From the NCBI GenBank assembly GCA_009823505.1, contig VZQC01008777.1, positions 63,400 to 127,399 on the forward strand: DNA of 64,000 bases, read 5' to 3'. The DNA comes from Rhizomys pruinosus. Taxonomy: Eukaryota; Chordata; Mammalia; Rodentia; Spalacidae. The notes below the pieces were generated by a model that ran no database searches, had not been told where the DNA came from, and saw only the letters and a program-made list of their open reading frames with translations. The position numbers and the translations under genes are program-made. This document shows positions 1 through 12,180 of this stretch, piece after piece (the first letter of the stretch is position 1; every line of letters begins with the position of its first letter).

Positions 1-60
1 ATCAGAGTTGGCAGGAGGCATGGTGGCCGGGCTGGAGCAGAAAGCTGAGGTTTCACATCT

Positions 61-516
61 NNNNNNNNNNNNNNNNNNNNNNNNNNNNNNNNNNNNNNNN
101 NNNNNNNNNNNNNNNNNNNNNNNNNNNNNNNNNNNNNNNNNNNNNNNNNNNNNNNNNNNNNNNNNNNNNNNNNNNNNNNNNNNNNNNNNNNNNNNNNNNN
201 NNNNNNNNNNNNNNNNNNNNNNNNNNNNNNNNNNNNNNNNNNNNNNNNNNNNNNNNNNNNNNNNNNNNNNNNNNNNNNNNNNNNNNNNNNNNNNNNNNNN
301 NNNNNNNNNNNNNNNNNNNNNNNNNNNNNNNNNNNNNNNNNNNNNNNNNNNNNNNNNNNNNNNNNNNNNNNNNNNNNNNNNNNNNNNNNNNNNNNNNNNN
401 NNNNNNNNNNNNNNNNNNNNNNNNNNNNNNNNNNNNNNNNNNNNNNNNNNNNNNNNNNNNNNNNNNNNNNNNNNNNNNNNNNNNNNNNNNNNNNNNNNNN
501 NNNNNNNNNNNNNNNN
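61..516. other. assembly gap (N run)
   Basis: 456 consecutive N. It sits inside an LTR and beside a (GA)n array, a typical place for an assembly to break. The expected LTR length suggests that the true missing sequence may be shorter than the gap. Confidence 0.99.
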
Positions 517-524
517 ACAGGAAG

Positions 525-528
<4 letters not shown>

Positions 529-584
<56 letters not shown>
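529..584. repeat. (GA)n microsatellite
   Basis: About 28 uninterrupted GA dinucleotides grown inside the antisense LTR. The corresponding place in the copies at 3633 and 17221 has only a short 'ctctctct' or 'gagagg' seed. Confidence 0.97.
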
Positions 585-587
<3 letters not shown>

Positions 588-844
588 GAGACTGCAAGGC
601 TTGTTAAACTCACTAAGCCTGCCCCCAATGAGGTACTTCCTCCAGCACGGCCACACCTTCTAAGACCTCCCAGAACAGTGCCACCAACTGAGGACAAAAT
701 ATCTGAATACTTAAAGCCTATGGGGGACACTCTCATAAAAAAACACCACAATCACTTAAGTATGGAAATATTCCCAAATTGGGGAACAATTAAGAAATTC
801 TGTGGTTTATTCATTAAAATTCTTTATTATTACTTTTTTTTTCT

Positions 845-1110
845 TTGACAGGTATATAATGGATTCTAATTACTGTCTCCTCCTCTCTTCTCTCTCTTCT
901 CCTGTGAACCTCATCCCACCTTCTCCCTACGAGTCCTTTTCTTTCACTAATGTCTTTTTGCTCTGTTCCCTGACCCACTGAGTTCATTCAGGGCCTTTTG
1001 TGTGGCCATGGGACTGGAACAATGCACTAGCATCTGATGGGCTAATCGATAGGTACACAACTGAAGACAGTGACTACTCTTCCTCCAGAATCCATCGTTA
1101 ATAACTTGCA
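845..1110 (+). mobile_element. rodent interspersed repeat, probably L1 3'-region fragment
   Basis: A pyrimidine-rich block ('gtctcctcctc' and 'cctcatcccacc') recurs almost unchanged at 58003-58090, and a related arrangement is at 54515-54870. The style, CT-rich and followed by 'ctgaagacagtgact', is like 3' regions of rodent L1/Lx elements, but the class is from memory and uncertain. Confidence 0.4.
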
Positions 1111-1250
1111 ATTATATATGCAAAAGTCTTTTCTGCAAGAGAAAAGAGTAAAAGGATAATGGTTAGCTTTATAATTTATCCAGAGCAAGTAAAAGACCCA
1201 GAAGGCAAAAGTCCATTTTCAAAAGCTAGTGCAGTAAAATGAGAAGAATC

Positions 1251-1375
1251 TGACTGGGCTGTAAAGCAATTCCAAGGCCAGCCTGTGCTACATGGCAAGA
1301 TTATATTTCAAGAAAGAGAATGAAATGGGAAGGGAGGGAAGATGAAGGAAGGGAAGGGGAGGGGAAGAAAGGAAA
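1251..1375 (+). mobile_element. B1-related SINE fragment with purine-rich tail
   Basis: The B1-like core 'ccaaggccagcctgtgctaca' is followed by 'aagattatatttcaag' and a long G/A tail of 'gggaagggagg' type. It is diverged and 5'-truncated. Confidence 0.6.
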
Positions 1376-2417
1376 GGAGATACTGGGGATTAATTAAAGT
1401 ATTAGGCTTATAAGTATTCTTTTCTTTCTACATCATGGTTACTAATATGTAACTAAGTTGATTTCATTGTGAAAAGAATTACAGTAATGTTTATGAAAAT
1501 TTATTATCAAGTTCTAACTGTTTAATGCATTATTAGTATATTTCATCTTTACAATTATCTCGTGAGCAAATTAATGTAATTTCCTTTCATTTTTCAGATG
1601 AGGAAACTAAGTCCCTGGAAGTTTTAATATTAAATGGTAGAGCTGAGATTTAAATCCAAGCATTCTTTCTCCAAAGCCCACACACTGAACTCTTATAATA
1701 GGCTGTTTATTACAATAGGTGAAACTGAGAGGCCTTGGACATTGAATTTAGTGGTCTAATATAGAGAGGGAGAAGGATGTGTAATAGACTAGCTAAGAAC
1801 TGGACAAAGAGCCTAGATAGTTGAGGAAAAGTTACACATGGTACAAAAGAGGTAGAAGAAAGAGCTTTGTTCTGTGGCACTCTCCTCCCTAAAGTCAATT
1901 TATCATACTAAATGAACTATCAGTCCTAACATAAATATTCTTTTTTTATTTATTTTATTTTTTTAACATAAGTATTCTCATGCCTTATATTCTCAGCCTC
2001 AATAACCAGAGTTCATGCTTTATTTCACTCAGAATCCTTCATTACAAATTTCAGATAAATGCCTCCAATGGGCAAATTTTAGCCTCATAATTACCAATCA
2101 TATATGACCAGATATTTTTTAGCTAATTCTATCCAGAAAGGGCAACAGTCACAGTAACATAGTGTTTTGAACATAACAGAAACACCAAACGTTAACCATC
2201 AAAATAAAAATAAAAGTGTTATTAGTTTTATTCAGTGTGTAATATGTAAAATGCAAGTTCAGTGGGAAAAGCAAATATCCATCTATTATGTATTCTAGTG
2301 GATTCAGAAGAATAATGGGCTTTGCCTCATTTGAGATGAACCTTAGCAAATGTTAAGAAAACTCACAACTTGGCAAGGCTGTAAATAAAAGAGCTTTCTT
2401 ACATCCACATGCCCAAT
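1376..2417. other. unique or unrecognised AT-rich sequence
   Basis: No repeat family, long open frame or RNA structure was recognised. Short frames near 1710-1898 and 2149-2349 have no recognisable protein features and are treated as chance. Confidence 0.5.
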
Positions 2418-2527
2418 CATTTATCCATCCATCCATCCACCCACCAATCCATCCATCTGTCCATCCATCATCCATCCATCCATCCATCCATCTGTCCATC
2501 CATCCACCTGTACATACATACATACAT
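2418..2527. repeat. (TCCA)n tetranucleotide array
   Basis: Imperfect TCCA repeats with 'ccac' and 'tctg' interruptions pass into CATA repeats at the right end. Confidence 0.95.
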
Positions 2528-3632
2528 CTGCTTTCTCATCTTCTATCTTGTCATTTATCTACTGATCTAGTGAATATTTTCTGAGTACCCAGACTGAGGC
2601 TGTCTCATGCAAGAACTGCTCATTTTCTGTATCTTGTTTAGATGTTTCTTTAATTTGTTGCTTATATATTACTTTTTTCTAAGTGTGGTCTGTTGATTAA
2701 CTCTTATAATATATTTGAAGGTTTAGTGATTGCTGGCAGTGTTCTTCAATTTTTCAAGTTCAAAAATATTATTATAGTTTAAAGAATACTTAGGTAAATA
2801 AAATACTTTTTCTGAGACTTTCTGAAAGATAAAGGGCTGTATTTATAAACTTTTTCTGATAAGATAAATAGCTATATTTATTTATGTAAAAGCATTTATT
2901 AGTGTCTAGGTATAAAGAGCTAAAGATCTGGAGCATGCTCAAAGGACGCTGAAGAACTTGAAGAATTCAGCGGTTCCAGGAGGTGAGTTTCCTTTGGCTA
3001 AACTCCAGGGATGAGGTCTGAGATTGAGTGAGAATAAAATGAAAGATGCCTGGGATCTCTGAAAGTTCTCAGACAATCCTCCCACATCATTCCAACTGCC
3101 CCTTCATGAGCATCTGGTTTTCTCCCTCTATTGTTTCTGGTAACTTACCATTCCTGCTTCTGAATGTGGAATTAGAATGCCAGATTACTAATGTGTGCAC
3201 AGGCAAGACACCTAATTCCTCTGATATTTAGATTCTTTATCTACAAAATAGGAAGGATTGTATTGCAGTGTTTACTGCATGATGTTACATTACTACCAGT
3301 GCAAGATGCTAAAATAATGACAGTCTGACTCTTAACATCCATTTTGAGACAAGGACAGTCCAGAAGTGATGAGAATCTGTTCCTTCAGAACTGTGTTCCT
3401 GAGTGAGAGGCACAGTTTTATATTTTTTCTTATATTGCAACTGCATATACAGCCTGAAATGGGGAAGTAGAATTCAGACCCTTATACTGTCAGAGAATTT
3501 CATGCTTTCTGAGCTCTGCTGACCTCGACAAACACATAGAACCACAAACAAATGTTATCAATTTGATCCCATCTATTATTTTTAACACAAATGGGATAAT
3601 CTTAAAATCTTCTTATTTACAACGTTTATCTG
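2528..3632. other. unrecognised intergenic sequence
   Basis: AT-rich and non-repetitive by eye. No gene or repeat could be supported. Confidence 0.5.
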
Positions 3633-3997
3633 TGGTGGTTTGAATGAATGTCCCCCATAGGCTTTAAGTATTCAGACATTTTGTCTCCAGTTGGTGGCAC
3701 TGTTCTTGGAGGTCTTAGAAGGTATGGCCATGCTGGAGGAAGTAGGACATTGGGGGCAGGCTTGGTGAGTTTAACAAGCCTTGCTGTCTCCAGTCATATG
3801 CTCTCTCTCTATGCTTCCTGTGCTCATTGCAAGATGTGAACCTTGGCTTGCTGCTCCAGCCCTGGCCACCATGCTTCCCACCACAATGGACTCTGATTCC
3901 ATGGAACTGTCAATCATAAGCTCAAATAAACTCTTCCTTTTATAAGTTCTCTTGCTCATGGTGGTTTTATCACAGCAACAGAAAAGTGACTAATACA
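3633..3997 (+). mobile_element. MaLR-type solo LTR with 5-bp target duplication
   Basis: A 365-bp element starts 'tggtggtttgaatg' and ends 'gtgactaataca', with TG...CA ends. It is flanked by the perfect 5-bp duplication 'atctg' at 3628-3632 and 3998-4002. An 'aaataaa' polyadenylation-like signal lies at about 3925. It is the best-preserved single copy of a family present at least five times here. The MaLR (MT-like) name rests on remembered sequence style and on the internal region joined to the 17221 copy. Confidence 0.85.
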
Positions 3998-4259
3998 ATC
4001 TGCCTGTCTGCTTTCTTGTTATGCAAAACATCCTTACACACATTCATACATTGAGTTTGGTTTCAAGGCAAGGAAAAGTCATGAGACATTAATGCCTTAG
4101 GTTGTTTTAGGTTATTAGAGGATTTCAAGTTTCAGTGAGGTTATCTACATCATAAAAAAAAGCTAAGAAGATTAACTTTTTGGTTACAAAGTTAAATTAA
4201 GTCATTTGTCCCAAGTATATTGTTGTAAATGTCAACGGTGTACCATATAACTCTCAGGC

Positions 4260-4502
4260 TATCTCAGCACCACCCCCTCTCAGGAACTAGAATTGAGCCT
4301 AAGGTCAACTATAGACTGACACTTTCCCACTGAACTATCTGCTAAGTCCTTTAAAAAGCTTATTTATTTGTATCAGAGTCTTACTAAGTTGCCTAGGCTG
4401 ACACTGAACTCACTCTGCAGCTTATGTGTGCTATCCTTGTTCTTGCTGTATTCTGGCCTTAGTCCCCTGAGTGGCTGCGATTATGGGTTTATTCCACCAG
4501 TT
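4260..4502 (-). mobile_element. old B4 (ID plus B1) composite SINE
   Basis: An ID-like part ('cccactgaactatctgctaagtcc') is followed by a B1-like part ('cttactaagttgcctaggctg' region to 'gcgattatgggtttattccacc'). This is the ID-B1 arrangement typical of B4, in antisense, and strongly diverged. Confidence 0.6.
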
Positions 4503-5420
4503 TCAAGTTTCCAGACTATCTTGAATCAAATACTATTATGTTAAATTGGTTCTATAGGTCAGTTTACTAGTGAATTATATTTGTATGGGTCTTACTTACT
4601 TCCTGTGCTCTGTGGCAACTTCATTGCTACTTCTTCCTTCATTGTATTCTCCAGACTCTGAACATCTATCCTACTTAGACCCAACCTTTCTTTTGGGGTA
4701 AACATTTGTTGATATGAAGAGTTATTCATTCCTATACCTGTATACTAAGATATAAGCATCTATTTGTGTCTAAACAGTTGAATTTAATAATTCAGAATAG
4801 GATTTTCTACTACCCATGTGCAGAATAAAATGAGCTAGTGAGTAGTACAGATTTTATAGTTGATGGAATTGCAAAAATAAATGGGAACCTATGCTAAGTG
4901 TAAATGATACATTCTAGAAATGCTTCTTATATAATTTTTATTATCAAAATGCCACTGAGTCATTCAGTCACTTCTTCATTCACTTTTGCAAGTATTTATT
5001 TGATTATTGAATAATTTCCAGTGTGTTACACAGTATACCATGGATTGGGGTTTCAACAACAATAAAAGAGTTAGGACAAGTGGGAAAAAAATCATGTTTT
5101 TTTTTGCATGTAGGCAGAGAGACAGAATAGTCCGTCGGGATGAAAGTAAGTCAGCTTTCAGCAAGTCAGTTTTATGCAGGTAGGAATTAAGCTTGAGTCA
5201 CTGTGTAGATCTATGGATGACTGGAAACATTTGAGCTTGGAAAAGATAATTGGATGGATTTTATATTGGTTTATATTTTCATGAAATCAAAGGGGATGAT
5301 TTTTAGGACTTGTTTTTTGTTTGCCTTTTAAATTTATATTGATTATTATTATTTCTGATGTTAACATAACATTTTTCATAGTTAATATCCTAAATTTCTC
5401 CCATTCAGATTTTTTCTTTT
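4503..5420. other. unrecognised intergenic sequence
   Basis: AT-rich and without a supported feature. Confidence 0.5.
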
Positions 5421-5643
5421 TATTTCTGTATGTGTATCAATGTACTCTCTGCATGCAGGTTTGTGCACCCATGTCGTGCAATGCCGTGGAGGTCAGAAGA
5501 GGGTGTCGGATTCCCCTGGAACTGGAGTTCTCCTGGAATTGGAGTTTCAGATGGTTCTCGGCTGCCATGTGGGTGCTGGGGATCGAACCCCGGTCCTCCG
5601 TAAGAGCGGTGGTTGGCGCTCTTAACCGCAAGGCCATCTCAGA
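5421..5643 (-). mobile_element. B3-like SINE, duplicated subfamily II
   Basis: Antisense tRNA-derived SINE with pol III B-box 'ggggatcgaacccc', a 17-bp internal tandem duplication and the linked variants ctgAaac and ctcttAcg. The head 'ctctccagcccc' is damaged at the right end ('ctcaga'). Confidence 0.93.
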
Positions 5644-5686
5644 TCGTTTTAACATGCAAATTAGAATGGGAACTTCTCAAAGGTAG

Positions 5687-5688
5687 AG

Positions 5689-5734
<46 letters not shown>
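5687..5734. repeat. (GT)n microsatellite
   Basis: About 22 GT repeats, nearly pure. Confidence 0.97.
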
Positions 5735-5736
<2 letters not shown>

Positions 5737-6961
5737 TGTGTTTGCCAGGGAAGCATGATCCATAAGTTTGCAGTGGAGCTTTCTATTCTGAGAGTAATGT
5801 GGGAAATGGCTTAAGATGGAAGTTAGGAAAAGTAGAGAAATAAAACAATGGCCACAAAGAAGCCCAAGGCTAGCTCTAGGCAGTCTTGGTTCATAGAATT
5901 ATTTGGAATAGAAGATGACAAATATGACCCCCATTATCAGCAACTCACCCTGACTAAATCAACAAAGGGTCTCACTTAAGATCGTGAAGCAGGTCGGCAG
6001 GAGGGCCACGGTGAAAGCCTAGGTGCTCTGAACTCAGCTCTTGTCTTTTCTGCTACATCTTGGTACCATCAGCTGAAACTGGATACTATCGTATCCAGTT
6101 CTTTCTGATGTCTGCAAACTGACAGAAAAATCCCATTTCACCAGGTGTGTAACATACAAGTGAGAGACTCATATGAGGTAGAGATGGCTGATGACTTTAG
6201 TCACACTACTGCCCCTCCTGTGGTGTGGATGCACTCCCCAGAGAAAGACACTGTATATGGGGCTGATGCTTATACTATGAAAGGCTCTATTCTGAAGGTT
6301 TTGTGCCATATGACACTCATTACCTTCGTTGTTGCTGTTAATGTCAGTCATCAGCATCACTCACAACACAACTAGAGTTCATTTGCACAGAATGTGGCAG
6401 ACAATTCAAACAGAGCGTCTACATGTATGCATAGTCAAATTAATATACATAAATTTCACTCTGTACCTGTGTCCCTTCACTCCCACTCCAAAAGGAAGTA
6501 TATAGGGTGAGACACAGCAAATAGGAACAGATGCAGAGAAGAAAATATGTTAAACCATACTTAAAATTTTACCCACTCGTCCCCAAATGTTTTTGCCACT
6601 TGGCAGATATCAGGCCTAATTCTAACACTTAGAATCTTCTCTTCAGGTAAAATGTTGACAAAGCTCACGGTACGTGGCACGAGGCGGAGATGCTAACATC
6701 ACACATGACTCCATGCCAGATGGGGAAGCTTGCAAACACTCTGACCCATGTTATCTTCCCTGCAGTCTGATAAGCCAACTGACAGCTTGCATACCACAGG
6801 CCTGGAATCCTGAAACACATAAGAACATTCTCCAACTTGTCCTTGGGCTTCTTTGCAAATCCCACCCGTATACAAAATCTTACTGAACACAATAATTTTC
6901 CAGGTGAGAAAATGATGGGACAAGTCAGTGTCTTCTTTAAAATTGTTTTCTATTTATTTGT
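5735..6961. other. unrecognised intergenic sequence
   Basis: No supported feature. A 76-codon frame at 6145-6375 overlaps an opposite-strand frame and matches nothing I know. Confidence 0.5.
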
Positions 6962-7180
6962 ATTTTATGTGTTCATACACATAAAAACTGTATGTTTTGC
7001 TTGCACACATGAAAATACATCCATGATGTGCACTGCTCACAAAGACCAGAAGAGAGTGGTGGATCCCTTGGAACTGGAGTTATAGATGATTGGTAGCTAC
7101 CATATGGTTGCTGGGAACCAAACCCAAGTCTTCTGCAAGAGCAGCCAGTGCTCTTAATCACCGAGCCATCTCTCTAGCCC
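6962..7180 (-). mobile_element. old B3 SINE without the 17-bp duplication
   Basis: The antisense B3 pattern 'ccatatggttgctgggaacc' and 'gagccatctctctagccc' is intact, with a single 'cttggaactggagttatag' segment. It is diverged across its length and is an older relative of the duplicated family. Confidence 0.85.
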
Positions 7181-7561
7181 TTATTTTCTTTTTGATAAAC
7201 ACTCACTCTTCCTTCAGCAAATCCTTCTCTCTTCTGTGTGGTCTTGGAGGGGGAGAGGGTGGGGTGAGGGTAGGGACTGGGAGTGGTGTAGGGGGTGCAT
7301 ATTAGGGGACTCATGAAGCTATTGCTTTCCCTGCTGGGGCACAGAGTTGAGTATTTTGCTGGAAGACTTCTCAGATGATCACATTCCCTTGATTCCTTAT
7401 GTTTGCATAGAAGAAACCAGGAGCAAACTTTGGACCATCATGGACCAAGATGCTTTGGGCTCTCAGTGGCCATATTTGTTACCACAGGGAGTCACTACAA
7501 GAAGGGTGTACATTTTTTTTTAAAGTAGTGTTTGGATTCAGTTAAAAGAAGGTGAGTTTAG

Positions 7562-7830
7562 GGGGCTGGAGAGATAGCCTAGTGGTTAAGAGCGCCGACC
7601 GCTCTTACAGAGGACCCGGGTTCGATCCCCACATGGGGCACGAGAACCCACATGGCGGCCGAGAACCGTCTGAAACTCCAATTCCAGGAGAACTCCAGTT
7701 CCAGGGGTATCCAACATCCTCTTCTGAACTCCGCGGCATTGCACGACACGGGTGCACAGACCTGCATGCAGACAGGACAGGATTCAGTACACATACAAAA
7801 ATAACTAAGAAAAAAAAAAAAAAAAAAAAA
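7562..7830 (+). mobile_element. B3-like SINE, subfamily II, with 13-bp target duplication
   Basis: Full-length sense copy from 'ggggctggagag' to a 25-30 base A tract, with B-box 'gggttcgatcccc'. Both ends carry the perfect duplication 'aaggtgagtttag' (7549-7561 and 7831-7843), which marks a fairly recent insertion. An extra 'cccacatggggcacgagaa' segment near the B-box is private to this copy. Confidence 0.96.
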
Positions 7831-7843
7831 AAGGTGAGTTTAG

Positions 7844-8909
7844 AGATGGAGCGGGTACAGGTTTCCGTGAATGAAAAGCTCTTGGGACCAAAGACATCCG
7901 AACCTTCACTTCTTTTGAGCTTCCATTACAGAATCCAGTGACTTTCTGTGCCCACCCGCTTTCTCATGTTGTTTTGGGTGCACTGTATGGGTGGCTGTAA
8001 CTTCCAACCAAGTCAATCAGGACAAACACTTAGAGGGGCCAGATCCCGGATCTATTTTCTTCTGATACTGGCCCAGTGCTATTTGTCATAAACCACAATG
8101 CACAGAGAAATCTGGAGCTTGAGAAACCACCAGTTGTAGAAACAGAGTTAGGAATACTTGGCTGGTAAAGGAAGAAGGAGGAACAAAGTGTACAGTTTGT
8201 GGTTTAGATATGAAAGAGCAAAACAGAAAGACAACTAATGAAAGAGTACAATGCATTCTAGTATTCATCTTTCTTAAGTCTTACAGGCAGTTATCCCTGA
8301 AAATTATATTCAGCTTGCACCCACTGCTGACTGCAAGGCACAGATCCTTGTGGAGGAATTTACAGCTTCATTACCTAGGCATGCCAAGGAAAATGGGTGT
8401 GCTTTCACTTTTCTCCCCCGTCTTTATCACTGTTTTCTACAACCTGGGACTTCTGACCTGCTTAGAATATGTTAATTTACAGAATGTAGTCATTTCCCTT
8501 ATCAGCCCCTCCAGGCAGTTGGCAAGAAGTATTTTCAGCCACAGACCTTGCAATCAGCCACTCAGACCTGCTGGCTTCCTGTGCCCTGACAGATAGAGCT
8601 AATTAGCACTAGAAGCTTTTATGTATTATCTCTGACTCCAGAACATTCCCTTAAATGAGGGGCAGGTTTGGCTCAGTCCCTAAGGGACAAAACGAAAACC
8701 TTAGAGATTTGGAGGTTAAATAACTTTCTAAAAGTTCTTCCATCCATTTCAATTCTATTTTTTCTTTAGTGAACAGCTTAATGCTCTATGATTACATCAA
8801 CCCTTTGTGTTATTTTCTTTTACATCATTGTGATATAGACTTTTACATCATGTCATGAGCATGGCGTGAGCATGTATGGTATATAAATTGGCCCACCCAT
8901 CTCCCCATC
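7844..8909. other. unrecognised intergenic sequence
   Basis: No repeat family recognised. A 128-codon frame at 8210-8596 lacks recognisable domains and is not called. Confidence 0.5.
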
Positions 8910-8941
8910 ATCCATCCATCCATCCATCCATCCATCCATCC
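8910..8941. repeat. (TCCA)n array
   Basis: Eight near-perfect TCCA units. Confidence 0.95.
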
Positions 8942-10021
8942 TTTATCTGTTCACCACATTTAATTCAACCAGAGACTGAAATTCTTAGAACAATGCAGAA
9001 ATGAACTTAGTTATATACTAATATGGAGAAACAGATGGTAGATAAGAACACAAACTAGTGAAACATTATGGCTCATGAGTGAATTTTGGACCTAAAAAAA
9101 TCAAACAACAATATGCATAACAAAGGAAGAATTAAGTATTATTAATAGAAAAAGCTTTTCTGCAGAGGTGACATGTGAGCTCAGGTGAGAAAGAGTTAAC
9201 CAAGTAGGCACAGGGGAGACTCCCTCCAGGAAGAAGGAAGAATTCAGCCATAGTGCTGAAATGAAGTCTGTGTATTTGAGAAACCTAAAGTCAATGTGGC
9301 TGTAACATAATGGGGAGGAAAGGGACACTTAGGAAGAAGTTCACGCCTTTGAAATTTCTAGCTTTTATACCCGTAAGTGACAAGAACTGATTTAAGTTTT
9401 CCAAAGATGGACACTAAATGGAGGGTGGATTATGGGACAGAAAGTACACGAGGAAGCAGCAGCTTTGCTCTCCTGGGACAGACTGTGAACCCAGTACTGT
9501 ATTTGAGTCTTGCACATACATAGCCCATAGACTGTAGAGGCATTGGTAGATTTGTATTTCATAGACAGGAACCGGGTGGGAATTTGCCTAACATGCATAT
9601 AGAGTGACTGATCTGAGATTTGAATCTACATTCAAATAATTGGGAAACTTTGTTTAAATACTTAGTTACTGCATAATGCTGTGCCCTGGGTATAGTATTT
9701 CCAGTTTTAATGGTCAAGATTTGGCTGCATTCTAAGGACTTATAATGTCTTACAATGCACCAATTTTAATTTTGTGAAAGCACCCACTCTGTGTGCTGTG
9801 AAGGTGGTATGCAGCAGGGACAGGAGGCCTCTTGATGATGCATGGATCTATAGTTGAGGATACACAGAGGCTCCCAAGGAATGGTTCCCTGGAGGCTGAG
9901 CATAAGAGCTTCCTTTCTCCTAGGAGCTGTGATTTAAAAATAATGTTTGTTTGTTTTTCAATCTGCTATACAGAATTGAGGATGTGAAGAAAATACTTCA
10001 TTGTTCAAACATCACTGACAT
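8942..10021. other. unrecognised intergenic sequence
   Basis: No supported feature. Small frames at 9101-9328 and 9392-9598 on the minus strand look incidental. Confidence 0.5.
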
Positions 10022-10032
10022 CACTTTCTTTT

Positions 10033-10108
<76 letters not shown>

Positions 10109-10133
10109 TTTTTTTGACAGGGTCTCCCTATAG
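10022..10133 (-). mobile_element. (TTTC)n array with a stub of B1
   Basis: About 20 TTTC units (10022-10108) run into 'ttttgacagggtctccctatag', which is the extreme 3' end of an antisense B1. The array therefore looks like an expanded A-rich tail of a severely 5'-truncated B1. Confidence 0.8.
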
Positions 10134-10308
10134 TTAAGACACCTGCAAAAAATTCTGTTGTTAAAGAATGTCTTAACTCCTGCTCTAAATATCTGCCTCT
10201 GTAAACATGCTTGCAGAATGAATTTCCCGTTGGTGGTTTTAGGGCGCATAAGCATCCGTGCTGGAAATCATGTAGACTGTAACTTAAATTCACCAATAGT
10301 GTAATAGT

Positions 10309-10708
10309 TGTTAGGTTCATGTTGAGGGGAGACCTGGCACGCAGAAAGGAGAAAATGTCAGGACTCCAATGAAAGGAAGTTAGGTTTATTTCAGGCATGG
10401 TGGCTGGCCTGCCTGTGTCGGGATTAGGATGACCAGTATTTGAATGTCCCCAAAATGGCAGTTTTATACCCAGGCACACAAGGAAGTGAGTTTACAAGGT
10501 AGTGGGGGCAAGAAGATGGGGAGAGGGTGTAGGTAGGTCTGAGGGTGGTATCAGAGGAGAATCTCCAACTAGTTCTGGTGAGGCATGATTGCAGGATGTT
10601 GCAGCAACTTTTCTCAGATTTCAGGACCACAGTCCAGGATAATTATTTCTCAGAACTGCCTCAGTTGGCTTCCTGGAATCCCTGACTTTGGTGGCTTACA
10701 ACCTTACA
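10309..10708 (-). mobile_element. solo LTR of an endogenous retrovirus, 5-bp target duplication
   Basis: A 400-bp element with termini 'tgttagg' and 'ccttaca' (TG...CA, imperfect inverted repeats) is flanked by perfect 'atagt' at 10304-10308 and 10709-10713. On the minus strand it has a TATA box 'ggtataaaac' (about 10461-10470) and, some 75 bp downstream, an AATAAA signal (10385-10390), the order expected of U3-R-U5. No internal region remains. The 5-bp duplication fits ERVK or ERVL integrases; I cannot name the family. Confidence 0.85.
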
Positions 10709-10713
10709 ATAGT

Positions 10714-12173
10714 TAAAGAATGATACAGGAAAACTTGTAGTACCTGTGTAGGAACTAAACTTGTGGCTTGTTTTTTAGGAAGAAACTCTGCTCACTTGAG
10801 TACACTGGAACAAATAAACTTTCTCAATTCCCCCATGTGAGCCTCTTGAGTAATTTCTCTCTGCATGTCCTGTGCCTCAGTTTTCTATGACAGTACAATC
10901 ATGAATGAAGTCTCAGGAATGCCCATTGTTAGCCCCTCTGGTGCACTGACAATCTGTTCTATCAATTTCATTTCTCCATAATTTATGAGCAAAGGCCTTC
11001 ATTTGATTACAAAATTCAATAGAACTCCATGATGAAAATAAATAAAGCTATGCCAACTTTTGAAATTATAGTTAAATCTGTTATCAAGATTTTGGAAGCT
11101 TCAAAAAAATTGGGCAGTTTTTTTTTTTCAAAGAGAAAAGTGGCAGATGGGACAAGCCTCCTCTTTAATCTTAGGTTATTGGGTGGAGAGGATTCTCTTT
11201 CTGGACTCCCAAGGGTAATGGCAGAATTCCAGCTGTAGCCAGCCACTGTTGTTAAAGCTGAACATCTATAAAATTCACATTTTCCTCCATTTTTGGAGAG
11301 ATCACTGCCCCTCTGTGGATACCTTGTATCTGACCAAACCACTTACAACCCACCTGCACTTGGTTTTCTAGCCTTTGGGGACCCACAACTTATCATGTAA
11401 TTACACGTCTCAGTCTTTCTAATCCTCCCTGCTAAGAAGGTGGCAGTGTGATTTATAGGAGGACCAAACCCAAAGATCAACAGCACGGGGAAGCTCTGTG
11501 AGCAGGAAATATCTGGATCATCACGTCTCATGGATCCCTAGATTCCTCTTTTATTCAAGGATTCCAGCTATTTTTTTAAGGACCAGGATCTCAACATCTC
11601 TCAAACATAAGGAATAGACCCTAGCGACAAAGGGTGGAAAAAAAAATCCAAACTTTAAATTTTATTATTATCCCATTTTCCTCTCTGGACATTTTTTTCT
11701 GATACAATATTTTCGAGAATTGTTTATGTAGCACACATTAATCTACATGCTTTGCTCATTTCCACAGAACAGCCAAACAAAAATCCCTGTGTAAGTGTTA
11801 ACTGTGATTGCCAACATGACTGAAGCGAGACATTCCTGTAAAAGTGGTAAAGCATAGTTCTGTGTATCTCCAAAGCGACCGAACTGGGAGATGTGCCCTG
11901 GGCATAGAGTGCATCCTTCTAGAGGGTGAAGGTCTGAGTGGAACAAGGAAGCAGAAGAGGAAAGCTAGTGTTAGATCCCCCAGGAGCAGGCGCCCCCTTC
12001 CGCTGCTGCTTCCATGGGCCTTAGGTAGTCCTTGAGCATGGACTTACATCAGTGGCTCTCCAGAGGCTAAAATTTTCCCCATGTTGAAATATGGTGATAA
12101 TTCCTTCTTTATTTAATACTGAATAATATTCAATTATGTGAATATATCATACAATTCTCTATATTCTTTTGTT
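10714..12173. other. unrecognised intergenic sequence
   Basis: No repeat or gene supported. Overlapping frames on both strands at 11016-11342 and 11343-11531 show no known domain. Confidence 0.45.
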
Positions 12174-12180
12174 TATTATG

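Larger units (their letters stand above)
1..748 (-). mobile_element. MaLR-type LTR, antisense, interrupted by assembly gap
   Basis: The outer parts (1-60 and 585-748) match the reverse complement of the LTR at 3633-3997, including the segment around 'ggcaggaggcatggtgg' and the end 'gcctatgggggaca'. The middle is lost in an N gap, and the LTR's short GA-rich stretch has grown into a (GA)n array. MaLR elements are ERVL-related non-autonomous retroelements. The family name is from memory; the homology between copies is read directly. Confidence 0.75.

Noticed and set aside
2418..2527. CRISPR-like regularly spaced repeats
   Set aside because: It is a simple TCCA array without unique spacers, in a rodent sequence. 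No CRISPR array is present anywhere in the window.
7552..7941. 129-codon frame and many similar frames starting 'MYCLHASLCTHVVQCRGG'
   Set aside because: These are translations of the B3-like SINE on either strand. The repeated protein-like sequence reflects repeat copy number, not a gene family.
8210..8596. 128-codon plus-strand open frame
   Set aside because: No recognisable domain, promoter or splice context. The length is not exceptional in 64 kb of six-frame reading, and the region is otherwise intergenic.
10139..10186. 9-bp inverted repeat (gttaagaca ... tgtcttaac)
   Set aside because: Short arms and a roughly 30-base loop with no surrounding context. Such pairs are expected by chance.
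10021..10479. 152-codon minus frame
   Set aside because: It runs through a (TTTC)n array (KKERKKER repeats) and part of the solo LTR.
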